DNA of 39,110 bases from Mycobacterium asiaticum. GTDB taxonomy: Bacteria; Actinomycetota; Actinomycetes; Mycobacteriales; Mycobacteriaceae. The notes beneath the pieces were generated by a model. That model did no database searches, had not been told where the DNA came from, and saw nothing but the letters and a program-made list of their open reading frames with translations. The translations under genes were made by a program, and so were the position numbers. The DNA lies in the NCBI RefSeq assembly GCF_001673365.1, contig NZ_LZLS01000073.1, forward strand, positions 1 to 39,110, in the 5' to 3' direction. Shown in pieces: positions 1 through 8,415 of the stretch (the stretch's first letter is position 1; every line of letters starts with the position of its first letter).

Positions 1-45
1 CCGACAATTCACCTCACGAGGGACCGCGAAATGCCAGTCCACGCG

Positions 46-92
46 GCGTGTCGCTGTGCAGACACGCGCGCTCGCGGGCGAAGGCGAGCGCG
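46..92 (-). terminator. Paired hairpins just past amiA1, possible tail-less terminator
   Basis: Two hairpins sit directly downstream of the amiA1 stop. One has a 9-bp stem (67-75 with 84-92, 8-base loop); the next has a 7-bp stem (46-52 with 61-67, 8-base loop). Neither is followed by a T-tract on the minus strand, so this would be a tail-less terminator of the kind proposed for mycobacteria. The stems are seen in the sequence; the function is inferred. Confidence 0.4.
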
Positions 93-93
93 A

Positions 94-1263
94 CTAGAAG
101 GCGCCGGACTGCTCGATGATGTTGACCATCACCCGCACGCCGATCGCCAACGCCCGCTCGTCGAGATCGAACGTCGGCTGATGCAAGTCCAGCTGCGGCC
201 CCTCCCCGGACCACACGCCCAGCCGGCCCATTGCGCCCGGAATTTCCTCGAGGTACCAGGAGAAGTCCTCGCCACCACCAGACTGCCGAGTATCGGCCAG
301 CACGTCGGGGCCGACGGCTTCGATGGCGTGAGTGAGGATGCGGGTGGAAACGTCCTCGTTGACCACCGGCGGCACCCCGCGCCGATACTGCAGCGTGTGC
401 TCGATCGCCAGCGGCGAGAGCAGACCGGCGACGGCGTCGCGGATGATTCCCTCCAGGTCGACCCAGGTCTGGCGGCTGGCCGTGCGCACGGTGCCGGCCA
501 GCACCCCGGATTGCGGAATTGCGTTGGGCGCATTGCCCGCATTCACCGCGCCCCACACGAGCACGGTGCTGTTGCGTGGATCGACGCGGCGCGACAGGAC
601 ACCAGGGAGCCCGGTGATCACCGTGCCCAACCCGTAGACCAGATCGGCGGTCAGGTGCGGCCGCGAGGTGTGCCCCCCGGGCGAGTACAACGTGATCTCG
701 ACCTGGTCGGCGGCTGAGGTAATGGGTCCCAGCCGCACGGCGACCTTGCCGACCTCGAGTCGGGGGTCGCAGTGCAGCGCAAAGATCCGCGACACCCCGG
801 TCAACGCGCCCGCGGCGATCGCATCGATCGCGCCACCGGGCATCAGTTCCTCGGCCGCCTGGAAGATCAGCCGCACGCCCACTGGCAGTTCGGGCACCGA
901 CGCCAGCGCCAGCGCGGTTCCCAGCAGGATCGCGGTGTGAGCATCATGACCGCAGGCATGCGCGATGTTGGGCATCGTCGAGGCGTACGGCGCGCCGGTC
1001 CGCTCAGTCATCGGTAACGCGTCCATGTCGGCGCGCAGCGCGATCCGCGGCTGGTGTTCGGGCCCGAAATCGCAGGTCAGCCCCGTTCCGCCGGGCAGCA
1101 CCTTTGGGTTCAAGCCGGCGTCGGCCAACCGCTCGGCAACGAACTGCGTGGTGGCGAACTCCTGACGCCCCAGCTCGGGGTAGCGGTGGATGTGCCGACG
1201 CCAGGACACCAGGTCGTCATAGTGGGCGGCCAGCCAGGATTCGGCGCTGTCGACGAGACTCAT
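94..1263 (-). CDS. amiA1: M20-family amidohydrolase AmiA1
   Basis: Zinc-dependent N-acyl amino acid amidohydrolase or peptidase of the M20 family, 389 aa, the length of M. tuberculosis AmiA1. The dinuclear-metal site is visible: HACGHDAH near residues 102-109 and the AAEE pair near 136-139. The dimerisation (lid) domain follows from about residue 185, then a C-terminal GGGEDFSW metal motif. The start is the ATG inside a 4-bp ATGA overlap with the stop of amiB1 (1260-1263), which implies translational coupling. The same frame stays open far upstream, but that part is antisense to amiB1 and is not coding. The natural substrate is unknown; hydrolysis of an N-acyl or N-carbamoyl amino acid is the family expectation. 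Cytoplasmic: no signal peptide is visible. Confidence 0.93.
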   Translation of the reverse strand: MSLVDSAESWLAAHYDDLVSWRRHIHRYPELGRQEFATTQFVAERLADAGLNPKVLPGGTGLTCDFGPEHQPRIALRADMDALPMTERTGAPYASTMPNIAHACGHDAHTAILLGTALALASVPELPVGVRLIFQAAEELMPGGAIDAIAAGALTGVSRIFALHCDPRLEVGKVAVRLGPITSAADQVEITLYSPGGHTSRPHLTADLVYGLGTVITGLPGVLSRRVDPRNSTVLVWGAVNAGNAPNAIPQSGVLAGTVRTASRQTWVDLEGIIRDAVAGLLSPLAIEHTLQYRRGVPPVVNEDVSTRILTHAIEAVGPDVLADTRQSGGGEDFSWYLEEIPGAMGRLGVWSGEGPQLDLHQPTFDLDERALAIGVRVMVNIIEQSGAF

Positions 1264-2441
1264 GAAGCCGTCCTGCGCTGCTGGGCGGCCAACACCCGCT
1301 CGCGTTGACCGGAATCGGAGGCGAGCGCAACGACGGTGCGCGCCAGCATGATCGCCCCCTCGACGACCGCGCGGTCTGCGCTGGCCCCCGCGGCTGCTGC
1401 GGCGAACGCACGCTGGTGCACGGTCGCGCCGCCTGCGTCGACGCCGATCACCGGATGAATGCCGGGCAGCACGTGCGTCACGTTGCCCATGTCGGTGCTG
1501 CCCAACGGCAGCGCGGCCTCGATGGCGGCGGGCACCGGTTCGCGCCCCAGGCGGCGCATCTCCGCGCGGAAGACGTCGACCAGCCACTGGTCGGGCCGCA
1601 GCTCGCCGTATGGGGGTCCCGCCTCGTTGATTTCGTATTCGCACCCGGCTGCCAGCGCTCCGGCGGCAAAGCAGGCGTACATCCGGCCCTCGAGTTCGCG
1701 CAGCGAATCCGATTCCAGCGCCCGCATCGCGTATTTCAGTGCTGCCTGCCCGGGAATGACATTGACCGCCTGCCCACCGTCGGTGACGATGCCGTGGGTC
1801 ATCTGCCCTGGCGCGAGTTGCTGACGCAGCAGGCCGACGGCCACTTGCGCAACCGTCGCAGCGTCGGCGGCGTTGAGACCCAGGTGGGGCGCGACCGCGG
1901 CGTGCGATTCCTTGCCCCGGTAGTGCACGGTGACCTCGGACAGCGCCAGGGACCGCGCGCCGGCGATGTCGCTGGGTCCGGGGTGCACCATCACGGCCAA
2001 TGCGACGTCGTCGAACGTCCCGGCCCGCAGCATCAGCGCTTTGCCCCCGCCCGACTCCTCGGCGGGAGTGCCCAGCAAGGCCACTGTCAGGCCCAGGTCG
2101 TCGGCTACTTCGGCGAGCGCCAACGCGGCGCCTACCGCCGAGGCGGCGATGATGTTGTGACCGCAGGCATGCCCGATATCGGGCAGCGCGTCGTATTCCG
2201 CGCACACACCGACCACCAGCGGTCCGCTGCCGAACGCGGCGCGAAATGCGGTGTCTAGCCCGGCAACCGGGGCGATCTCGAAACCGCGTTCGGCAACGAG
2301 TTTCTTTGTCTTGGCACAGCTGCGGTACTCGCCGAACGCCAGTTCCGGTTCGGCGTGGATGGCATGGGACAGCTCGATCAGGTCGCCGCCACGGCGCCGC
2401 ACCGTCGCCTCGACGCGGTCGGGTGCGCTGAGTGCGGGCAT
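1260..2441 (-). CDS. amiB1: M20-family amidohydrolase AmiB1
   Basis: Second M20 metallo-amidohydrolase, 393 aa (M. tuberculosis AmiB1 is about 394). It carries the metal motif GHACGHN near residues 90-96, the [11 protein letters not shown] segment that supplies the catalytic glutamate, and a late [10 protein letters not shown] stretch. It resembles the AbgB-like subfamily, which cleaves aminoacyl-aromatic conjugates such as p-aminobenzoyl-glutamate; that substrate is an inference. It is the promoter-proximal gene of the amiB1-amiA1 pair and its TGA overlaps the amiA1 ATG. It diverges from deoD across only 53 bp. An ATG start at 2441 fits the family N terminus; a GATACT hexamer lies 8 bases upstream, so a short or absent leader is possible. 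Confidence 0.92.
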   Translation of the reverse strand: MPALSAPDRVEATVRRRGGDLIELSHAIHAEPELAFGEYRSCAKTKKLVAERGFEIAPVAGLDTAFRAAFGSGPLVVGVCAEYDALPDIGHACGHNIIAASAVGAALALAEVADDLGLTVALLGTPAEESGGGKALMLRAGTFDDVALAVMVHPGPSDIAGARSLALSEVTVHYRGKESHAAVAPHLGLNAADAATVAQVAVGLLRQQLAPGQMTHGIVTDGGQAVNVIPGQAALKYAMRALESDSLRELEGRMYACFAAGALAAGCEYEINEAGPPYGELRPDQWLVDVFRAEMRRLGREPVPAAIEAALPLGSTDMGNVTHVLPGIHPVIGVDAGGATVHQRAFAAAAAGASADRAVVEGAIMLARTVVALASDSGQRERVLAAQQRRTAS

Positions 2442-2494
2442 CTTGGCAGTATCTCACCGCCGTGAGCACCGTCCGGCCAGTAGTCTCGCCGAGT
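2442..2494. promoter_or_regulatory. Compact divergent amiB1/deoD promoter region with small dyad
   Basis: Only 53 bp separate the two divergent start codons. On the plus strand TAGTCT (2481-2486) lies 8 bases before the deoD GTG and fits the mycobacterial TANNNT -10 of a leaderless transcript. A small dyad, CTCAC-CGCC-GTGAG, spans 2453-2466 between the two promoters and could be an operator. The boxes are seen; their use is inferred. Confidence 0.35.
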
Positions 2495-3301
2495 GTGACC
2501 AGCCTGCCACCGGATCCCGCCGAACTCGCGACCCAGGCCGCGCAGGTGATCGCCGAACGCACCGGCGTCAACAGACACGACGTCGCCGTCATACTCGGCT
2601 CGGGCTGGTCGCCGGCGGTCGCCGCGCTGGGGTCGCCGACCGCGGTGCTGGCGCAGTCCGAGGTTCCCGGCTTCGCTCCGCCGCGGGCGGCCGGGCATGC
2701 TGGTGAGCTGCTGTCGGTGCCGGTCGGCGAGCACCGCGTGCTGGTACTGGCCGGGCGCGTACACGCCTACGAGGGGCACGATCTGGCGCACGTGGTGCAT
2801 CCGGTGCGCGCGGCCTGCGCGGCCGGGACGCGGATAGTCGTGCTGACCAACGCCGCCGGCGGATTGCGTCCGGACCTGCAGGTGGGCCAACCGGTGCTAA
2901 TCAGTGACCATCTGAACCTGACCGCACGTTCGCCGTTGGTGGGGGCGCAGTTCGTCGACCTGACCGACGCGTACGCGGCGCGGTTACGGGCGCTGGCCCG
3001 TGACACCGATCCCGAGCTGGCCGAGGGCGTGTACGCGGGCTTGCCCGGTCCGCACTACGAGACGCCGGCCGAGATCCGGATGCTGCAAACCTTGGGCGCG
3101 GATCTGGTCGGCATGTCCACGGTGCACGAGACGATCGCCGCGCGGGCGGCGGGCGCCGAGGTGCTCGGCGTATCCCTGGTGACGAACCTGGCGGCCGGTA
3201 TCACCGGCGAACCGCTGAGCCATGCTGAGGTACTGGCTGCGGGGGCCGCGTCGGCCGCGCGGATGGGGTCACTGCTGGCCGACGTGATAGCCCGGTTCTA
3301 G
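2495..3301 (+). CDS. deoD: Purine nucleoside phosphorylase
   Basis: Trimeric-type purine nucleoside phosphorylase (called deoD or punA in mycobacteria), 268 aa, the same length as M. tuberculosis Rv3307. It splits inosine or guanosine with phosphate into base and ribose-1-phosphate in the cytosol. Visible motifs are the phosphate-binding ILGSGW near the N terminus, [14 protein letters not shown], and the substrate-pocket stretch [20 protein letters not shown] followed by GMSTVHE. The frame is open 21 codons further upstream, but the GTG at 2495 gives the family N terminus (V/M-T-S-L-P-P-D-P) and has a TAGTCT -10 box at the right distance. Its TAG shares one base with the GTG of the next gene, so the two are probably co-translated. 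Confidence 0.94.
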   Translation: MTSLPPDPAELATQAAQVIAERTGVNRHDVAVILGSGWSPAVAALGSPTAVLAQSEVPGFAPPRAAGHAGELLSVPVGEHRVLVLAGRVHAYEGHDLAHVVHPVRAACAAGTRIVVLTNAAGGLRPDLQVGQPVLISDHLNLTARSPLVGAQFVDLTDAYAARLRALARDTDPELAEGVYAGLPGPHYETPAEIRMLQTLGADLVGMSTVHETIAARAAGAEVLGVSLVTNLAAGITGEPLSHAEVLAAGAASAARMGSLLADVIARF

Positions 3302-4869
3302 TGAGACCGCAGGACTGGATCGCCCACGACCCGGATCCGGCCACGGCCGCGGAGTTAGCCGGCTTGGAGCCGGACGAACTGGCCGCGCGCTTCGCCCGCC
3401 CGTTGACGTTCGGCACCGCGGGTCTGCGCGGACCGGTGCGCGGGGGGCCGGACGCGATGAACCTGGCGGTGGTGTTGCGCGCCACCTGGGCGCTGGCGCA
3501 GGTACTTCGCGAGACGAGGGCGACGCCCACCGTCGTAGTCGGCCGCGACGCGCGGCACGGCTCGGCAACGTTCGCCACCGCAACCGCTGAAGCGCTTGCC
3601 GCACAGGGCTTTTCGGTGCTGTTATTCGACGAGCCGGTCCCCACGCCGGTGGTCGCCTTCGCGGTGCGCCAGACCGGCGCGGCGGCCGGGGTGCAGATCA
3701 CCGCATCCCACAATCCGGCGACCGACAACGGGTACAAGGTGTATCTCGACGGCGGCATCCAGATCGTCTCCCCCACCGACCGGCGCATCGAGGCTGCCAT
3801 GGCCACCGCTCCCCCGGCCGATCAGATCCCCCGGCAACAAGTGACATCGTCCGATACCGATTTGGTCGAGCGCTATCTGCAACGCGCGGCGGGGGTGCGG
3901 CACGCCACCGGCAACGTGCGGGTGGCGTTGACGCCGATGCACGGCGTGGGCGGCGCCCTGGCCGTGCGGGCGCTGCAGCAAGCCGGTTTCGACGACGTGC
4001 ACGTCGTCGCCGCGCAATTCGCGCCAGACCCCGACTTCCCCACGGTCGCGTTCCCCAACCCCGAGGAACCCGGTGCCACCGACGCGCTGCTCGCACTGGC
4101 CGCCGACATCGGCGCGGACGTAGCGATCGCGCTGGACCCCGACGCCGACCGGTGCGCGGTCGGCATACCCGGCCCCTCCGGCTGGCGCATGCTCTCCGGT
4201 GACGAAACCGGTTGGCTGCTAGGCAATTACATCCTGTCCCGGCCGGCAACCGGCATCCGTACCGTCGCCAGCACGGTGGTGTCCTCGCGCATGCTAGCGG
4301 CAATCGCCGCGCACCACGGCGCGTTGCACGTCGAGACGCTGACCGGGTTCAAGTGGCTGGCCCGCGCCGACGCCGACCACCCGGGGACCCTGGTCTACGC
4401 CTACGAGGAGGCGATCGGACATTGCGTCGATCCGTCGGTCGTGCGCGACAAGGACGGCATCAGCGCCGCGGTGTTGGCCTGTGATCTGGTGGCGTCGCTG
4501 CGAGGCAAGCGAGTCTGCGACCTGCTCGACGACTTGGCCCGAAGATTCGGCGTGCACGACGTCGCCGCGGTGTCACGTCGAGTAGCCGACTCCGCCGAGG
4601 CGATCGCGTTGCTGCGACGACTGCGCGAAGCGCCACCAGACCGGCTGGCCGGAATTCGGGTGGCCGTCGCCGATCTCGCCGATGCCCTGATCTTTTCCGG
4701 CCGCGATGGCGATGCGTCGGTCCGGGTGGTGGTACGCCCGTCGGGCACCGAGCCAAAGTTGAAGTGTTACTTGGAAGTTCGCTGTGCACCGACCGCGGAA
4801 GTGGATGCGGCGCGAACCCGGGCGCGGGCGTTGCGGGACCAGTTGGTCGCCGCCGTAACCGGTCTTTAG
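3301..4869 (+). CDS. pmmB: Phosphohexomutase/phosphopentomutase, PGM2-like (PmmB)
   Basis: Alpha-D-phosphohexomutase superfamily enzyme, 522 aa. All four signature sites are present: the phosphoserine loop TASHNPATDNGYK (Ser near 136), the metal loop DPDADR near 279-284, a sugar-binding EEAIGHCVD stretch, and the C-terminal phosphate-binding RPSGTEPKLKCYLE. Databases usually name the orthologue phosphomannomutase B. Its position one base after deoD, inside a nucleoside-salvage cluster that shows no deoB gene, makes ribose-1-phosphate to ribose-5-phosphate isomerisation (PGM2-type phosphopentomutase) an attractive alternative; that is inference. It starts at a GTG overlapping the deoD TAG. It ends 2 bp from convergent upp, with no room for a terminator. 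Confidence 0.92.
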   Translation: MRPQDWIAHDPDPATAAELAGLEPDELAARFARPLTFGTAGLRGPVRGGPDAMNLAVVLRATWALAQVLRETRATPTVVVGRDARHGSATFATATAEALAAQGFSVLLFDEPVPTPVVAFAVRQTGAAAGVQITASHNPATDNGYKVYLDGGIQIVSPTDRRIEAAMATAPPADQIPRQQVTSSDTDLVERYLQRAAGVRHATGNVRVALTPMHGVGGALAVRALQQAGFDDVHVVAAQFAPDPDFPTVAFPNPEEPGATDALLALAADIGADVAIALDPDADRCAVGIPGPSGWRMLSGDETGWLLGNYILSRPATGIRTVASTVVSSRMLAAIAAHHGALHVETLTGFKWLARADADHPGTLVYAYEEAIGHCVDPSVVRDKDGISAAVLACDLVASLRGKRVCDLLDDLARRFGVHDVAAVSRRVADSAEAIALLRRLREAPPDRLAGIRVAVADLADALIFSGRDGDASVRVVVRPSGTEPKLKCYLEVRCAPTAEVDAARTRARALRDQLVAAVTGL

Positions 4870-4871
4870 GG

Positions 4872-5495
4872 TCAGCGCGGACCGAACTGGCGGTCGCCGG
4901 CATCTCCGAGTCCCGGCACGATGTAGGCGATCTCGTTGAGCCCGTCGTCGATGGCCGCGGTGAACAACCGTGCATGCGGCGCCACCTTCTCCACCGCCGC
5001 GATGCCTTCGGGTGCCGCGACCACACACAGCATGGTGATGTCGGTGGCGCCGCGATCTTGGAGCAGACGAACGGTATGGATCATCGAACCCCCGGTGGCC
5101 AACATCGGGTCGAGGATCAGGACCGGCAGCTCGGCAAGGTCGTCGGGCAGTGACGCGAGGTAGGGCATCGGTTGATGGCTCTGCTCATCGCGGGCCACGC
5201 CGACAAAGCCGACATTCGCCTCGGGCAAAGCCGCGTGTGCGACCTCGACCATGCCCAGTCCGGCGCGCAGCACCGGCACCAACAAGGGCGGCCTGGCCAA
5301 CCGCGAACCCGTGGTCTCGGCTAGCGGCGTGCGGATGCGAACCGGCTCGCTCGGGGCGTTGCGGGTGGCCTCGTAGACCAGGGTGAGCGTCAACTCGCTG
5401 AGTGCTGACCGGAAAACGACACTGTCGGTGCGCTCATCGCGCAACGTCGTCAGCCGGGCCGCAGCCAGCGGGTGGTCGATAATATGAATTTCCAC
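4872..5495 (-). CDS. upp: Uracil phosphoribosyltransferase
   Basis: Converts uracil and PRPP to UMP in pyrimidine salvage, 207 aa as in M. tuberculosis Upp. The PRPP loop [12 protein letters not shown] and the C-terminal uracil-binding [15 protein letters not shown] are intact. The frame continues about 47 codons upstream, but the GTG at 5495 gives the conserved N terminus [15 protein letters not shown] and the family length, while the upstream residues match nothing in the family. A TATATA element lies 13 bases ahead of the GTG on the minus strand, compatible with a very short leader. It is convergent with the mutase gene and divergent from the sapM-like gene. Confidence 0.94.
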   Translation of the reverse strand: MEIHIIDHPLAAARLTTLRDERTDSVVFRSALSELTLTLVYEATRNAPSEPVRIRTPLAETTGSRLARPPLLVPVLRAGLGMVEVAHAALPEANVGFVGVARDEQSHQPMPYLASLPDDLAELPVLILDPMLATGGSMIHTVRLLQDRGATDITMLCVVAAPEGIAAVEKVAPHARLFTAAIDDGLNEIAYIVPGLGDAGDRQFGPR

Positions 5496-5556
5496 TGAGT
5501 TCAGAGCGTATATAACAATCGGGTGCTTACCTGCTGACACGGGCATTTTCGTCGGT

Positions 5557-5583
5557 TTGACGGATAAATCACACCCATATACT
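5557..5583 (+). promoter_or_regulatory. Predicted leaderless promoter of the SapM-like gene
   Basis: TTGACG at 5557-5562 and TATACT at 5578-5583 are separated by 15 bp. Six bases after the -10 comes the ATG at 5590, so transcription would start on or next to the start codon. This supports ATG 5590 over the in-frame TTG at 5557, which would lie inside the -35 box. The boxes are seen; activity is inferred. Confidence 0.5.
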
Positions 5584-5589
5584 CCCGGC

Positions 5590-6444
5590 ATGGGGCAGCT
5601 CCGACGGCATCTGACCTGGGTTTTCTGCACCGTCACCGTCCTGTGCGCGCTGCCGGTCGGAACGGTCCGGGCCGCCGCGACCCTGCCGACCTACGCCCAC
5701 GTGGTGATCGTGGTCGAGGAGAACCGCTCGCAGGCCAACATCATCGGAAACAAGTCGGCGCCGTTCATCAACGCGCTGGCCGCCGGCGGCGCGATGATGG
5801 CGCAGTCCTTTGCCGAGACGCATCCCAGCGAGCCGAACTATCTGGCGATGTTTGCCGGCAGCACGTTCGGGGTGACCAAAGACACCTGCCCGATCAATGC
5901 CGGCGCGCAGCCGAATCTGGCGTCGGAATTGCTGGCGTCCGGCCGCACGTTTGGAGGGTATTCCGAAGACCTGCCCGCGGTCGGCTCGACGGTTTGCAGC
6001 GCGGGCAAATACGCCCGCAAGCACGTGCCGTGGGTCAATTTCAGCAATGTGCCGCCGACGGTGTCGGTGCCGTTCTCCGCATTCCCGGCCCCGAACGGGT
6101 ATGCGAGCCTGCCAACGGTTTCATTCGTCATCCCCAACAACGACAACAACATGCATGACGGGTCGATCGCCCAAGGCGACGCCTGGTTGAACAGCCGGAT
6201 GTCGGCCTACGCCAACTGGGCAAAGGCGAACAACAGCCTGTTGATCGTCACCTGGGACGAGGACGACGGCGGCCCCCGCAACCAGATCCCGACGGTGTTC
6301 TACGGTGCCCACATCCGACCGGGCACCTACAACGACACCATCAGCCACTACAACCTGCTTGCCACGCTCGAGGAGATGTACGGGCTGCCCAAAACGGGCT
6401 ACGCGGCGAATGCTCCGGCGATCACAAGTATTTGGGGCGGGTAA
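5590..6444 (+). CDS. sapM: SapM-like secreted acid phosphatase
   Basis: Secreted acid phosphatase of the phosphoesterase family (SapM, Rv3310 orthologue), 284 aa. A signal peptide is clear: MGQLRRHLT, a hydrophobic core [14 protein letters not shown], then a cleavage-like VRAA near residue 29. The mature part begins [16 protein letters not shown], carrying the E-N pair of this superfamily, followed by [28 protein letters not shown] and TWDEDDGG, all strongly SapM-like. In M. tuberculosis SapM dephosphorylates host PI3P and interferes with phagosome maturation; whether this orthologue does so is inference. It is alone in its unit, with Rv3311 33 bp downstream. Confidence 0.9.
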   Translation: MGQLRRHLTWVFCTVTVLCALPVGTVRAAATLPTYAHVVIVVEENRSQANIIGNKSAPFINALAAGGAMMAQSFAETHPSEPNYLAMFAGSTFGVTKDTCPINAGAQPNLASELLASGRTFGGYSEDLPAVGSTVCSAGKYARKHVPWVNFSNVPPTVSVPFSAFPAPNGYASLPTVSFVIPNNDNNMHDGSIAQGDAWLNSRMSAYANWAKANNSLLIVTWDEDDGGPRNQIPTVFYGAHIRPGTYNDTISHYNLLATLEEMYGLPKTGYAANAPAITSIWGG

Positions 6445-6477
6445 GCGCCAACTGGCCGGGTCGCTATTGTGTGCCGC

Positions 6478-7830
6478 ATGGCTGCTGACCTCGTGCCCAT
6501 CCGCCTGAGCTTGTCCGACGGTGACCGCTACACGTTGTGGGCGCCGCGCTGGCGTGACTCCGGGGACGAGTGGGAAGCGTTCCTGGGCAAGGACGAGGAC
6601 CTGTACGTCTTCGAGAATGTCGCCGACCTGACCGCCTTCGTCCGGAGCGACAGCGACAACGATCTGGTCGACCACCCGGGCTGGGAAAATATCGTCGAGG
6701 CCAACGCGCACAAGCTGGACCCGGATGCGGACAAGCAGTTCGATCTGGTCGCCGTCGAGGAGTTGGTGGCCGAGAAGCCGACCGAGGAGTCGGTAACCGC
6801 GTTGGCCGGGACGCTGGCGATCGTGTCTTCGATCGGTTCGGTGTGCGAGTTGCCGGCGATATCGAAGTTCTTCAACGGCAACCCGACGCTGGGCACCGTT
6901 TCCGGTGGTATCGACCACTTCACCGGAAAGGCTGGCCAGAAGCGGTGGAACGCGATCGCCGAGATCATCGGTCGCAGCTGGGACGACGTGCTCCAAGCTA
7001 TCGACGAGATCGCCACCATCCCCGAGTTTGACGAGAAGCTGGCCGCGAAAGCCGCCGAGGAACTCGAAGAAGAAGTCGAGGAAGAAGAAGTCGAGGAAGA
7101 AGAAGTCGAGGAAGAAGCGGATGACGCCCTCGACGAGACCGACCTCGAGACCGACTCTGCGGAAACCGACGACGAGCTCGACGAGGCCGTCGAGGAGACC
7201 GACGAAGACGAAGACGACGAAGACGAAGAGGACGCCGAAGACGACGAACGGGCCGAAGGCGACACCGTCGTGCTGGGCGGCGACGAGGAATTCTGGCTGC
7301 AGGTGGGCATCGACCCGATCCGGATCATGACCAGCTCCGGCACTTTCTACACCCTGCGTTGCTACCTGGACGACCAGCCGATATTTTTGGGCCGCAACGG
7401 CCGGATCAGCGTCTTCAGCTCCGAGCGGGCGCTGGCCCGTTACCTCGCCGACGAGCACGACCACGACCTGTCCGACCTGGCCACCTATGACGACATCCGC
7501 ACCGCCGCCACCGACGGTTCCCTGAAGGTCGACATCACCGACGAGAACGTCTACGTGCTCAGCGGACTGGCGGACGACTTCGCCGATGGACCCGAAGCGG
7601 TGGATCGTGAGCAGTTGGACCTGGCTGTCGAGCTGCTGCGCGACATCGGTGCGTACTCGGAGGAAAGCACCGTCGACAAGGCGCTGGACCCCGGCAAGCC
7701 GTTGGGAAAGCTGATCGGTCACGTGCTCGAGCCCGAGTCGACGAGCAAGCCCAACGGACCGTATGCCTCGGCGGTGCGGGCGTGGGAGAAGCTGGAAGCC
7801 TTCGTCGAGTCCCGATTGAGGCGCGAATAG
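6478..7830 (+). CDS. Conserved mycobacterial protein (Rv3311-like) with acidic linker
   Basis: Orthologue of Rv3311, 450 aa, function unknown. Two globular halves (about 1-190 and 265-450) have related features: both contain a YTL(W/R) segment, a LGKDED- or LGRNGR-type turn, and a following aromatic- and aspartate-rich stretch, suggesting an internal duplication. Between them lies an extremely acidic linker, about residues 194-262, nearly all Glu and Asp and including a perfect 15-bp DNA repeat. There is no signal peptide and no membrane helix, so it is probably cytoplasmic. ATG 6478 begins MAADLVPIRLSL as in M. tuberculosis; an earlier in-frame GTG at 6469 is less likely. TATTGT at 6465-6470 could be the -10 of a leaderless transcript. 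Confidence 0.85.
   Translation: MAADLVPIRLSLSDGDRYTLWAPRWRDSGDEWEAFLGKDEDLYVFENVADLTAFVRSDSDNDLVDHPGWENIVEANAHKLDPDADKQFDLVAVEELVAEKPTEESVTALAGTLAIVSSIGSVCELPAISKFFNGNPTLGTVSGGIDHFTGKAGQKRWNAIAEIIGRSWDDVLQAIDEIATIPEFDEKLAAKAAEELEEEVEEEEVEEEEVEEEADDALDETDLETDSAETDDELDEAVEETDEDEDDEDEEDAEDDERAEGDTVVLGGDEEFWLQVGIDPIRIMTSSGTFYTLRCYLDDQPIFLGRNGRISVFSSERALARYLADEHDHDLSDLATYDDIRTAATDGSLKVDITDENVYVLSGLADDFADGPEAVDREQLDLAVELLRDIGAYSEESTVDKALDPGKPLGKLIGHVLEPESTSKPNGPYASAVRAWEKLEAFVESRLRRE
7066..7117 (+). repeat. Perfect 15-bp tandem repeat coding for EEEVE
   Basis: Three full copies of a 15-bp unit start at 7066, 7081 and 7096, with a partial fourth to 7117. The unit is in frame and encodes Glu-Glu-Glu-Val-Glu in the acidic linker of the Rv3311-like protein. 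In-frame tandem copies of this kind expand and contract by slippage, so linker length is probably variable between strains. Confidence 0.85.
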
Positions 7831-7929
7831 CTGCCAGCGGTCTCGAAGCGGCGTCAGTCGCGGCACGGCTGAGTCGCGGTCTTCAGTCCCGCTTGCCAGC
7901 GGTGAGTTAGCCGCTGTTCGATGGCAACC

Positions 7930-8415
7930 ATGTCCGCTGTGATCGCGGTGCCAGAGCTGATCGCCCAAACGGCAACGGACCTGACCGCTATCGCCACTGC
8001 GCTCGACGCGGCACACCTGACGGCAGCGGCCCCCACTCAGACGGTGCTGCCCGCGGCGGCCGATGAGGTATCCGCTGGTATCGCGCATCTGTTCTCGGGC
8101 TATGGCCAGCAGTATCAGGTCGCTGCCGAGCAGGCCGCGCAGTATCAGCAACGGTTCGCCGAGCACCTGATGTCGGCCGCGAGCGGTTATGCCGGCGCCG
8201 AGGCGACCAACGTCTCGCTGTTGCAACCGCTGGCAGCCGCGGCCAGCGCGGCCGCCCTGCCGTCGCTGGACCAATTGCTGAGCAGTTTGATGCCGCTGGT
8301 TTGGGAGACACTCGCGGTTCTTTACTATGCGCTGTTTTCCATGTTGATCGCGGTTTACGCCGCACTTCTGATTTACCTGCCGCTGGCTGTGTTGGGATCA
8401 CTAATTCCGGTCTAG
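7930..8415 (+). CDS. Lone PE-family protein with hydrophobic membrane-like tail
   Basis: PE-family protein, 161 aa. Residues 1-95 form the PE domain: MSAVIAVPELIAQTATDL, the helical hairpin with AAADEVSAGIAHLFSGY, and a YAGAE sequence matching the YxxxD/E type VII secretion signal. After it comes a short linker, then residues about 117-160 are almost wholly hydrophobic (VWETLAVLYYALFSMLIAVY and onward), enough for one or two membrane helices. No PPE or Esx partner is adjacent. ATG 7930 matches the PE consensus start; ATG 7921 is an alternative three codons longer. Its stop overlaps convergent hydrolase by 15 bp. I recall no PE gene at this point in M. tuberculosis, so this is probably a lineage-specific insertion. 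Confidence 0.8.
   Translation: MSAVIAVPELIAQTATDLTAIATALDAAHLTAAAPTQTVLPAAADEVSAGIAHLFSGYGQQYQVAAEQAAQYQQRFAEHLMSAASGYAGAEATNVSLLQPLAAAASAAALPSLDQLLSSLMPLVWETLAVLYYALFSMLIAVYAALLIYLPLAVLGSLIPV

Noticed and set aside
94..2592. An 832-codon minus-strand frame that appears to fuse amiA1 with upstream sequence
   Set aside because: Only the last 389 codons match the M20 family; the rest is the wrong frame of amiB1 and deoD.
5557..5589. Longer SapM-like start at TTG 5557
   Set aside because: It lies within the -35 box, and the signal peptide begins properly at ATG 5590, six bases after TATACT.
6121..8274. A 717-codon minus-strand frame opposite the Rv3311-like gene
   Set aside because: It is antisense to a well-supported gene with an M. 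tuberculosis orthologue and has no recognisable domain; long shadows are usual at this GC content.
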